Below, one piece after another: positions 9,104 through 16,459 of a DNA stretch of 64,000 nucleotides; positions within the stretch are counted from its first letter, which is position 1, and the number at the start of each line of letters is the position of its first letter. Below the pieces are notes generated by a model. The model worked only from the letters and a program-made list of their open reading frames with translations. It was not told where the DNA came from and did not search any database. The position numbers were made by a program, and so were the translations under genes. The DNA comes from Chitinophaga sancti. GTDB lineage: Bacteria; Bacteroidota; Bacteroidia; Chitinophagales; Chitinophagaceae. The stretch is taken from the NCBI RefSeq assembly GCF_034424315.1, contig NZ_CP139972.1, forward strand, positions 7,572,501-7,636,500, read 5' to 3'.

Positions 9104-9209
9104 TTAATAAAAATTTATGTTGAGTTCGACGAGGATGTTGCAAATATTCATTATTGGGAGAAAAATCAGCTGGAACGATTTATACGGGCAGGTAAAATGA
9201 GGGGAAGTA

Positions 9210-10112
9210 TTACTGCTGCTCCAGTATGTTTTCTTTAGCCCATTGCTCAATGCCCTTTGTTAAAATCCCATTTTGAGCATTGAATGTAGTTGACATCGGC
9301 CAGGTGACGCCTGGTTGGGTGAACACCAAACGATAGCGGTTAAAGATATTGTCAGGTTCTTTTTCCAGATTTTCTTTTAGTACTGGAATGCTCAAGAGAA
9401 CACGGTGAAATTTAGTATTATACAATGTATCCATCTTGTCTGCTATTTCTTCAAATGTAACGGTGTCACCAGCTACAAAAACAACCTGATCTAATAGCTC
9501 AGGTGTTCGAAATAAGATCGCCACAGTCAATGCTCCAATATCTTCACAGGAAGTCAGCGTGAGAGAATGTTTCCAGTCACCCAGCGCGCTAACGATTTTA
9601 TTTTTAAGATTAATTACACCAAAATCTTCTCTGAATAGAAAACTTGTAATCATGCCGGTAGATACTATAATCCAGTGTGTACTGTTTTGTGAACGTAGTA
9701 AATGACGAACATCTAATTGTTCATCGAATACCGGTTGAGCACTCCCTTTTCCTATTTTATCATAGTCGACCCCAAATTGCCAGGGAATGTATCTTCTTAC
9801 TCCTGCTTCCAGCACCGCTTCAGTAATTTTTACCTGCATACCTGCACCTATTGAAAAACCGCTGCAACAAATTACTGAATCATAATTTCGAAATATATCG
9901 GCCAGAGATGTGCGACTATCGGCTACTAAATCAGCGGTTTCAATTTTAATATTTTTATACTTTTCATTTTGACTTATTTCGTCCATTCCAATTCTTGATC
10001 TTTGTATTAAAACTCCAATTTTAAAGGCGTGAGTTTGCTGAAAGGTCAATAAACTATTCAGCATTGCTAATCCCACTTCTCCGGTTCCAATAACTAAAAA
10101 TGATTTTTCCAT
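9210..10112 (-). CDS. NmrA-like NAD(P)-binding oxidoreductase
   Basis: An atypical short-chain dehydrogenase of the NmrA/isoflavone-reductase-like group, about 300 residues. The N-terminus has a Rossmann motif, FLVIGTGEVGLAML (family pattern GxxGxxG), followed by a basic residue pair after strand 2 (IQRSRIG) that suggests NADP binding. Later motifs are YDSVICCSGFSIG, YIPWQFGVDYD and a C-terminal substrate domain. Members act either as reductases or as redox-sensing regulators; the substrate is unknown. ATG at 10110-10112 starts just before the Rossmann strand, so the longer upstream frame was rejected. The AraC-family gene upstream on the same strand (85 bp away) probably controls it. Confidence 0.8.
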   Translation of the reverse strand: MEKSFLVIGTGEVGLAMLNSLLTFQQTHAFKIGVLIQRSRIGMDEISQNEKYKNIKIETADLVADSRTSLADIFRNYDSVICCSGFSIGAGMQVKITEAVLEAGVRRYIPWQFGVDYDKIGKGSAQPVFDEQLDVRHLLRSQNSTHWIIVSTGMITSFLFREDFGVINLKNKIVSALGDWKHSLTLTSCEDIGALTVAILFRTPELLDQVVFVAGDTVTFEEIADKMDTLYNTKFHRVLLSIPVLKENLEKEPDNIFNRYRLVFTQPGVTWPMSTTFNAQNGILTKGIEQWAKENILEQQ

Positions 10113-10196
10113 TTGTATTAATTTAGACTGGAGCAAAGCTAGACTGAACAAACTGTTTGATTGGTGCAAAATAACGTCGAAAAGGTGCAAAAAACA

Positions 10197-11090
10197 CTAT
10201 TTGCCTCTATAGGTTAAGGGTGTCATACTGGTATTTTTCTTATAGAAATTAAGAAAATGAGAGGTTTCCTGAAAATTTAGGCTCCAGGCAATTTCTTTCA
10301 TAGAATAAGATGAATATCGAAGCATAATGTTTGCTTCTGATATAACTCGTTCATGAATGAGTTCTTGTGTTGTTTTGCCAGTAGTTCTCTTCAAAATTAA
10401 ATTTAATTTATCACCAGTTACATTCAATAAATCTGCAAAATAGGAAGGCGATTTTCCCCGTAACTGATTAGACGGACTTATATCAGAAAATTCAGATGTT
10501 AATAGGGCTAAGAAGCGGTCGCTCATGCTATTTTCAGCTATATTGCCAGAATATGTATTCATCTCCAGCTTCTGGACATAATGAATAATATCTAAAATCC
10601 TATTTAAGACCAATTGCTCTTTGAAAGGATAAAGAGAATGGTATTCATTTTCTATTTCGTTAACAATTTTATGAATGTCCTGGTATTCATTATTGTTCAA
10701 TTTTTTTACGTGGATGTCATATCCGCTAAAAACCGGCCAGTTATAATAAGATAATCGGTTAATTCCTCGTAAAAAACTCTCGGAGAAAACACAGTATTCC
10801 CCATAAAATTCAGGGTCATGCGTTGAAAAACTACACCTTGTCATGGAGTTGATAAACACTATATTCGTACCAGTAACCTGAAATATATGATCATTTGAGC
10901 CATAGGTTGCTTCTCCTGTAATGAGGGCTATTTTGTAAAGAGGTTTTCGCTGAAGCTTTTTACAGGAATTGGGATCTTTCTTCAGATCCTGCCATTTTAG
11001 GATATCAAAATGTCCCAGAAAATCGCTTGTTTCTAAAACTTTGTTATCAACATATTTGTCGTAAAATGTTTGGATTTTTATGTTTTGCAT
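10197..11090 (-). CDS. AraC-family transcriptional regulator
   Basis: About 297 residues from ATG 11088-11090. The N-terminal part is a cupin-like sensor region (residues ~25-150). The C-terminal ~100 residues form two helix-turn-helix motifs with the AraC pattern: SPSYFADLLNVTGDKLNLILKR, then SYSMKEIAWSLNFQETSHFLNFYKK, ending MTPLTYR. It probably regulates the adjacent NmrA-like oxidoreductase, an arrangement common for this pair. The open frame extends upstream to 11252, but that extension crosses into a dead IS5 element and is not conserved. The upstream promoter region may have been altered by that insertion. Confidence 0.85.
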   Translation of the reverse strand: MQNIKIQTFYDKYVDNKVLETSDFLGHFDILKWQDLKKDPNSCKKLQRKPLYKIALITGEATYGSNDHIFQVTGTNIVFINSMTRCSFSTHDPEFYGEYCVFSESFLRGINRLSYYNWPVFSGYDIHVKKLNNNEYQDIHKIVNEIENEYHSLYPFKEQLVLNRILDIIHYVQKLEMNTYSGNIAENSMSDRFLALLTSEFSDISPSNQLRGKSPSYFADLLNVTGDKLNLILKRTTGKTTQELIHERVISEANIMLRYSSYSMKEIAWSLNFQETSHFLNFYKKNTSMTPLTYRGK

Positions 11091-11166
11091 ACTGAAGGTT
11101 ACACTTTTTAAGGATAAAAAGGAAGTTCCAGGAATTAAGGATTTTTGTTTTGGCAAATAAAAACGA

Positions 11167-11987
11167 ATAATTCTGGGACTCATAGACGAAGGTAAGGTAC
11201 GAGATTGGATTTTGCCACATTTAAGCAAAGGCAAAAGAGGCTTTAAGGCCAAGATAGATTTAGTAAAAGTGGTTCTGTTGATTTTAAAGCGAATGAAAAC
11301 AGGCTGCCAGTGGCGAGAGTTGTGTATTTGCGAATATTTTGATAAAGGAACGACCTCGTGGCAAAATATTCACAGGTATTTTTTAAAATGGAGTGAAGAC
11401 GGTTCATTCAAGATGGCTTGGATCAATCTTTTATCTTGTAATAAGAAACTGCTGGCTCTGTCAAGCGCCCAGTTAGATGGTAGCCATATACCTGTCAAAC
11501 GTGGCGGCCAGGCGGTAGGTTATCAAGGCAGAAAAGCTTCAAAGACCAGTAATAGTTTGTTCTTATGTGACAACAGAGGTCAGATGCTGACCGTATCAGT
11601 GGCGCAAAGTGGAGAGCATAATGACTTATACGATATAGTGGAGCTCTTTAAAGAAATGATCGGGGTTCTGGAACAATCCGATATCAATTGCAATGGAATA
11701 TTTGTAAATGCCGATCCGGGATTTGACAGTGAAGATTTAAAACAAGTATGCATTGACTACGAGATTGAATTAAATGTAAAACCCAACTTGCGAAATCAAA
11801 AGAAGCAAAGTGATGAATACCGATATTTTGATGATTAACTTTACAAAAGACGAACAAAAATTGAACATGCCAATGCCTGGATGCTTTTAAAGCATTGCTT
11901 GTCAGGTATGAAAAACTTGTTGAAACATGGATGGCATTGCAATGGCTGGCTATTATAACCCTCTTTTGTAGAAAGTTGAAAGTATAA
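11167..11987 (+). pseudogene. IS5-family transposase, inactivated
   Basis: The frame encodes VRDWILPHLSKGKRGF, LKRMKTGCQWREL, QLDGSHIPVKRGG, GYQGRKASKTSNSLFLCDN, NADPGFDS and YRYFDD, typical of Bacteroidota IS5-group DDE transposases. After FDD a CAA codon has become TAA (11836-11838). A further frameshift near 11880 moves the C-terminus (AFKALLVRYEKLVETWMALQWLA...FCRKLK) to another frame ending at 11987. No start codon lies before the conserved N-terminus, so the 5' end is damaged too. Terminal inverted repeats could not be defined by eye. Confidence 0.75.
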
Positions 11988-12079
11988 ACAACTTCACTTA
12001 TTCAAAGTTACACATTGTAGTGTTACAGAAATTATAACTTAATTGAATCTTATCCCAGTAAGAAATCCTGGATATTATC

Positions 12080-12276
12080 AGGGGAGATCACAAAAGTCTT
12101 TAAAATTATTCTTTCCATAAATACCGAACGCATTTAAGGCATATACAGATAGAGACGGTGCGTATTGAGTAAAATTGTCAAGTTTAACTTTCCTAAAATG
12201 TTGCGCTCTCAACTCCTTTCTTATACTGGTATTTACATCTTTCAAAGCAGCGCTTGCAAGGCCAACAACGCCATAT
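12080..12276 (-). pseudogene. PAP2-like phosphatase, second fragment
   Basis: The minus strand encodes YGVVGLASAALKDVN, then RKELRAQHFRKVKLDNFTQYAPSLSVYALNAFGIYGKN, then stops. The D-N-x-QYAP-xxxVYxLNAFGI-GKN pattern is typical of the region before the membrane core in Bacteroidota PAP2 (phosphatidic-acid-phosphatase-like) proteins. Its N-terminal half lies at 15327-15473, on the other side of the IS3 element. The catalytic PAP2 motifs (KxxxxxxRP, SGH, H) would come downstream and are absent, so the gene was also truncated at its 3' end near the IS5 remnant. Confidence 0.6.
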
Positions 12277-12321
12277 TATATACTCCCCATTTATTAGACA
12301 GCAATAGGTGAATTATTAATT

Positions 12322-14043
12322 AGGGTCTGCTGAATAAGTTCCCGATCTGTTATTTTTCATTTTTACACCGAATCGATTTACCCTTCTTAATGTCTCAGAT
12401 ACCGGGATATAAATTGTGTATCGGATCTATTCCCCATTGTGGTCAAATAGCCCTCCTTTACCAGCCAGTAATAGATCTGCAGTACTGACAACAAAGAACC
12501 TGCTGCCAGTTTAAGCAGATTCATAACAAAGTATATAGACATCACCCAACTCTCAGCTGTATCCTTGAGGCGGGCCTTGATTTTGCCCAGTCCATATGCA
12601 TTTTTCCCCTGTCCAAACTTCCCTTCGATCGCATTTCGTTCCGGCATCTCCTTTTGCAATAATCGCTTTTGCTCCTTACTATTTGATGAGGGCCGACCCA
12701 ATGGCTTGCCCACATAACGGATCCCTTTTCCACTCATGAATCGTCTGTTTTCACGTGTGCCGAACAACTGATCTCCCAATACACGCTCTGGATAGCACCC
12801 AAACAAGCGTTTATATGTTTCAAGGCTTTCGGTCAACAATGAACCTTCATTGTAATTATCCCAGCTCAGTTTTTCTATATGGGTGTAGCCATCTTTCAAC
12901 ATCACCAGTTGTTTGCTGCCAAACTCAGTTGATACACGGTCTTTACCTCTCGGTATTGGACGTACATGCGGTTGATAGATACTTACAATCCGATCCGATA
13001 TTTTATGCTCTCTATTCTTATACATCTCTGCCTGCTGACGATACATTTCCTGGATCACCCGTATTAACCTCCAGTCTTTCATTTTCAGCACCCCCTTGAA
13101 ATTAGCTTCTGATTCTATCAGCCAGTTGATGTACTTTAAATCTCGTTTAACATATTGTAATTGCTGTCGGATACCTCTGCGTATATCTCGTTTGCTTTTG
13201 TTCTTTTTTTTGGCAATGTTCAAATATTGCTTCCTCGCTATTCTCCGATACATGCGCGGCATCACCAGTTCTGCTACCTGACATCCCCGCTCTATCATCC
13301 TTTCCAATTGACGGCGACCCTCATTTAATAATTTGATATCTGTTGGATATTCGATCTGTTGCTCTGACACTGTCGCATCTAACATGACTGTTCCTGATAG
13401 CCCATCAGATGACTTTCCTTTTACGCTCTCTGTATGCTCATTCAAGACATTGTTATTACTCTTTCCACCATTCCCATCCTGATCATCCTCACTGCGGGTA
13501 TCCGCTGTTTTCTCTTCATTCGCTTTGATTAGTCCGGCTTCCTGCAAAATAATCTCATTCAATCTGGACATCACATCTATGCCTAATCTTTTTCTAATAC
13601 TGACCATCAATGATGCATCAAAGGGAGCCTCCTGTTGAAAACTGCTTAAGCCTACAAAATATTGCAGATATATATTTTCCGTGATCTGCTCTACTACCTC
13701 CCGATCATCTATGTTAAGTATATGTTTGATGATCACTGCACCTATTACCATCCGGGCACTCAATGTTGGAGCACCGAAATCTGCCCGCATTTTTTTATAA
13801 TACACGTCCGCCAGTTTGTCCCACGGAATCTTTGCAGCTAGTATAACCCATCGGTTTGTAGTGGATAATTGCTGCGAAAAAGGAGTTGAAAATCCTTCTA
13901 AGGTTAACTGTTTTGCAGGAGTGTAACGTATCATTGCTGCATGATTTTGAAGATGAATCTTTCAATATACAAACACTTCTACAGCAAAAAACAAGCCACA
14001 TCATATTGATTAACAATGTTTTATTACTATATCAGCAGACCCT
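12322..14043 (-). mobile_element. DUF772-type (IS1182-like) insertion sequence
   Basis: Inverted ends AGGGTCTGCTGA (12322) and TCAGCAGACCCT (to 14043) bound a 1722-bp element with one transposase gene. The flanks show AATT on both sides (12318-12321 and 14044-14047), consistent with a 4-bp target duplication. It sits inside the IS3 orfB 3' end, so it is the younger insertion of the nest. Confidence 0.8.
12387..13934 (-). CDS. DUF772/IS5-superfamily (IS1182-like) transposase
   Basis: A 515-residue DDE transposase. The N-terminal DUF772 region shows WDKLADVYYKKM, LSARMVIGAVIIKHILNIDDREVVEQITENIYLQYFVGL and PFDASLMVSIRKR. The catalytic core begins at GTVMLDATVSEQQIEYPTD (first Asp), continues through RVLGDQLFGTRENR (second Asp region), and has the final acidic residue in NAIEGKFGQGKNAYGL. 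A low-complexity acidic/Asn insert sits near residue 150. It appears full length, with matching terminal repeats and a target duplication, so it may be active. Confidence 0.88.
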   Translation of the reverse strand: MIRYTPAKQLTLEGFSTPFSQQLSTTNRWVILAAKIPWDKLADVYYKKMRADFGAPTLSARMVIGAVIIKHILNIDDREVVEQITENIYLQYFVGLSSFQQEAPFDASLMVSIRKRLGIDVMSRLNEIILQEAGLIKANEEKTADTRSEDDQDGNGGKSNNNVLNEHTESVKGKSSDGLSGTVMLDATVSEQQIEYPTDIKLLNEGRRQLERMIERGCQVAELVMPRMYRRIARKQYLNIAKKKNKSKRDIRRGIRQQLQYVKRDLKYINWLIESEANFKGVLKMKDWRLIRVIQEMYRQQAEMYKNREHKISDRIVSIYQPHVRPIPRGKDRVSTEFGSKQLVMLKDGYTHIEKLSWDNYNEGSLLTESLETYKRLFGCYPERVLGDQLFGTRENRRFMSGKGIRYVGKPLGRPSSNSKEQKRLLQKEMPERNAIEGKFGQGKNAYGLGKIKARLKDTAESWVMSIYFVMNLLKLAAGSLLSVLQIYYWLVKEGYLTTMGNRSDTQFISRYLRH

Positions 14044-14973
14044 AATTAAAGAATCAAATCTATTACTACTATTATAAACTTTCTCTTTTTTTGGTTCTTT
14101 TTTTCTCTTTGTTGATATCTGTGGATATGTGGATAACTTATCAGCTGCTCCATAAATCTCAGCAGGAGTCTTATATTCCAGGCCTTGATGTTTTCGTTCC
14201 CAGTTGTAGAATTCCACATACCTGTGAATTCCCTTGTATAAATCCAATGTACTATCATAAGCATTGAGATAGATATTCTCATACTTGATGCTACGCCAAA
14301 ATCTTTCGATTGCGATATTGTCAGTGGCTCGTCCTACTCCATCCATGCTTAGGCGAATTTCAGCACCTAATACAGCTGTTGTAAAGTCTTCACTGGTAAA
14401 CTGGCTGCCCTGATCCGTATTTAAGATCTCTGGTGCTCCATAAATAGAAATGGCCTTTTCAAGCGCTTCCAGACAAAATTCCACTGTCATGGTATTGCTG
14501 AGTGTCCAGGATAACAGATAGCGGCTATTCCAGTCTATAATCGCACACAGGTACATAAAACCCTTCGGCATTGGAATATAAGTTATATCCATACTCCAAA
14601 CCATATTATTCCGGTCTATTTTCAGGTTCCGAAGCAGGTATGGATATGTTTTGTGCCACTTACATGCCTCACTTGTATTAGGGGCGGGATATATGGCCGA
14701 AATATCCATTTTCCGCATCAATCGCCTTATCCGCTTCACATTAACATGTAGCTCTGGTGTACTCAGATGTTTTGCCATGCGCTCTGCCCCAAAATAGGGA
14801 TGTTCCAAATGCATACGGTCTATCTGCTCCATCAGCTCCAGGTTTAATTTGCTTTCTCCTTTGGGCTCATGGTAATGGCTGCTACGAGATACTTCCAGCA
14901 ATTGACACTGACGTACAATACTGAGCTCATTGTCCTCCTTATTTACTAAAGCCATCTTTCCAGTTCTTCCCAA
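14032..14973 (-). CDS. IS3-family transposase OrfB (rve/DDE domain)
   Basis: The OrfB half of an IS3 transposase. It has an HTH_21-like segment (HPYFGAERMAKHL ... VNVKRIRRLMRKMDI) followed by the integrase core: MVWSMDITYIPM (D), LNTDQGSQFTSEDF (D), GRATDNIAIERFWRSIKYE (E), and the usual FYNWERKHQGLEYKTPAEIY. Expression would need a -1 frameshift from OrfA at a run of nine A residues near 14987-14995. The last few codons (after FDSL) are supplied by the inserted DUF772 element. Removing that element gives a slightly different C-terminus ending in SPIAV. The missing part is small, so function may be little affected. Confidence 0.85.
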   Translation of the reverse strand: MGRTGKMALVNKEDNELSIVRQCQLLEVSRSSHYHEPKGESKLNLELMEQIDRMHLEHPYFGAERMAKHLSTPELHVNVKRIRRLMRKMDISAIYPAPNTSEACKWHKTYPYLLRNLKIDRNNMVWSMDITYIPMPKGFMYLCAIIDWNSRYLLSWTLSNTMTVEFCLEALEKAISIYGAPEILNTDQGSQFTSEDFTTAVLGAEIRLSMDGVGRATDNIAIERFWRSIKYENIYLNAYDSTLDLYKGIHRYVEFYNWERKHQGLEYKTPAEIYGAADKLSTYPQISTKRKKEPKKEKVYNSSNRFDSLIRVC

Positions 14974-15265
14974 ATGCCTGCTCAGATTTTTTTTTCAACC
15001 AGTCGACCTCTACCTTGAGTTGACCGATTTGCTTATATAGTTCGTCTTTTTCTTCCTGATGATCTGAGGCATCGCTACCTGCCTTCTTTCCCTGGTCAAA
15101 CACATCCTCTGACCCTGATAGCAGTTGCTTCTTCCACTCTGTTATCTGAGTAGGATGTATATCATACTTCTCGGCCAGCTCTGCTAAGGTCAGCTGTTCC
15201 TTTAAGGCCTCGATAGCTACTTTCGCTTTAAACGCTGCATTGAACTTTCTTCTTCCCTTGTTCAT
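14939..15265 (-). CDS. IS3-family transposase OrfA (HTH)
   Basis: A 108-residue OrfA with an N-terminal helix-turn-helix (KFNAAFKAKVAIEALKEQ, LAELAEKYDIHPTQITEWKKQLL) and a C-terminal leucine-zipper-like helix (KDELYKQIGQLKVEVDWLKKK) used for multimerisation. The frame overlaps orfB. A poly-A slippery stretch directly after the WLKKK codons is the likely -1 frameshift site that makes the OrfAB fusion. Intact. Confidence 0.85.
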   Translation of the reverse strand: MNKGRRKFNAAFKAKVAIEALKEQLTLAELAEKYDIHPTQITEWKKQLLSGSEDVFDQGKKAGSDASDHQEEKDELYKQIGQLKVEVDWLKKKSEQAFGKNWKDGFSK

Positions 15266-15326
15266 ATTGTAAATTTAAGATGTTTTTCCACTTAAACTTA
15301 CTGTCCGTTTTTAGGGGAGTATTATA

Positions 15327-15473
15327 ATATCCGATCAAAACAATTGGAATGATGAGCGATCTGTAATTGAATCGGATGTCGCCTATGTGATCTGTTGAGT
15401 CAATTGAAGCGTTCTGTCCATTAACCCTTAAGACGGAAAAGAATAGGGAAAGGACAATTATTATCTTACTCAT
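15327..15473 (-). pseudogene. PAP2-like phosphatase, N-terminal fragment
   Basis: ATG at 15471-15473 begins MSKIIIVLSLFFSVLRVNGQ, a signal peptide, then NASIDSTDHIGDIRFNYRSLIIPIVLIGYYN before the IS3 end. The reading continues on the other side of the IS3 element at 12276. Joining the halves with one copy of the TTATA duplication leaves them one base out of frame, so the gene had already shifted or has changed since. Ancestral product: an exported PAP2-type phosphatase. Confidence 0.55.
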
Positions 15474-15606
15474 TTTTTACCCAATTGCACATAGCATACT
15501 ATGTCGCTAAGCATTATGATATTGCTGAACTTGTTCTAATTATTGAGTGAGCGAAGTTTCGATCGGGTAGATGCCCTGTGACCGTTACTCCGCTCACTAA
15601 ACCTGG

Positions 15607-16428
15607 TTATTTGATCGTATAGCTTTTAGTAGCTACTTCTGCCAGCCTGAAGTATCCAAAAGCGTAATTTTTGCTATTGGTCTGATTGATAATATTTCCG
15701 CGAACGGCACTTGGTATAGTAGGGAAAGGATTACCATCATTACCCGAAGCCACTATCAATTTGAACATGTAGTTATAATAGTTTTTCGAAATCCCGTACA
15801 GTTTAATGTCTACCCGGTCCCCTGTCTTTAATTTTTCATGCGAATACGATTCCTGATTTAAATTACCGTTGGTGTGTTCATCGTCTTCAACTTCCAGTTC
15901 GGGAAACACTGAATGAGGCTGGTTAATGCTGTTCAGATAAGAATTCTTCTGATTGGCATCATCCTGATAGTAAAATGTTATCTCGATCTCATCACCGGCC
16001 TCGCCTCCCTTGTTATTCTGATCAATGTTATCCTCGATCTTAGAAACTGGGGTAAAGGTTTCTGAGGCGGTGTAGGTTTCTCCGTTCAAAACGATCTTTA
16101 AGTTATAGGTCTGGCCGATAACAGGAATAAAATTGCTGCAAATGTATTGCCCTGTTCCGGGCGTTTCTACAAAGTTAAAAACAGTATTTGTCGTGTTGGT
16201 TACCGTAATCACTGCTCCCGAAACACTCGGGAATTCGGAGTTGTAATAACCAGCTGTTGTCGACAATACGATCTTCTGTTCATTGCCGGTGGTACTTTTC
16301 ACCCAGTCAATAGAGGCATCCACAACCAGTCTTGGCGCTGCTGTTTTAAGATCCGCAGTAATAACCTTTTCGCATCCTGTTACAAGCAATGATACAAATG
16401 GTACGAGCATTATTTTAAGTAGTTTCAT
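15607..16428 (-). CDS. DUF4249 lipoprotein, TonB-receptor accessory
   Basis: A 273-residue protein. The N-terminus MKLLKIMLVPFVSLLVTGCEK is a lipoprotein signal peptide with lipobox VTGC. The body matches DUF4249: LVVDASIDW, then an Ig-like stretch with VSGAVITVTNT, GQTYNLKIVLNGETYTASETF, and KLYGISKNYYNYM. These proteins sit next to TonB-dependent receptors without a SusD and are thought to help bind an unknown ligand at the cell surface. The gene starts 31 bp downstream of the receptor gene on the same strand, so the two form an operon. Confidence 0.85.
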   Translation of the reverse strand: MKLLKIMLVPFVSLLVTGCEKVITADLKTAAPRLVVDASIDWVKSTTGNEQKIVLSTTAGYYNSEFPSVSGAVITVTNTTNTVFNFVETPGTGQYICSNFIPVIGQTYNLKIVLNGETYTASETFTPVSKIEDNIDQNNKGGEAGDEIEITFYYQDDANQKNSYLNSINQPHSVFPELEVEDDEHTNGNLNQESYSHEKLKTGDRVDIKLYGISKNYYNYMFKLIVASGNDGNPFPTIPSAVRGNIINQTNSKNYAFGYFRLAEVATKSYTIK

Positions 16429-16459
16429 GGTGTATCGTTTTTAAAGTTGGATGGTTGTT

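Larger units (their letters stand above)
8043..9143 (-). pseudogene. SusC/RagA TonB-linked outer-membrane protein, C-terminal fragment only
   Basis: From about residue 45 onward the product matches the last third of a SusC beta-barrel: VYKKSTDNLLGYMPV, GNVGSLENKGIELTL, FSWTTLLNASYNKNKL, then the final strands ending AFTVGINAKF. SusC proteins are normally near 1000 residues, with a carboxypeptidase-like domain, plug and barrel; here roughly 650-700 N-terminal residues are missing. The first ~44 residues are foreign sequence translated through a terminator-like hairpin (9031-9057) and a repeat (9064-9103). The join lies near 9010-9020. No signal peptide remains, so it cannot be a working transporter. 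Confidence 0.8.
12281..15321 (-). mobile_element. IS3-family element carrying a nested IS insertion
   Basis: The ends carry inverted repeats TACTCCCC at 12281 and GGGGAGTA ending at 15321, each followed inward by an A/T stretch and a GACAG motif. The flanks show a 5-bp direct repeat TTATA (12276-12280 and 15322-15326). Transcription order is orfA then orfB on the minus strand. The element inserted into the PAP2 gene. A second IS (12322-14043) then inserted near the 3' end of orfB, so the true IS3 DNA is 12281-12321 plus 14044-15321. Confidence 0.75.
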
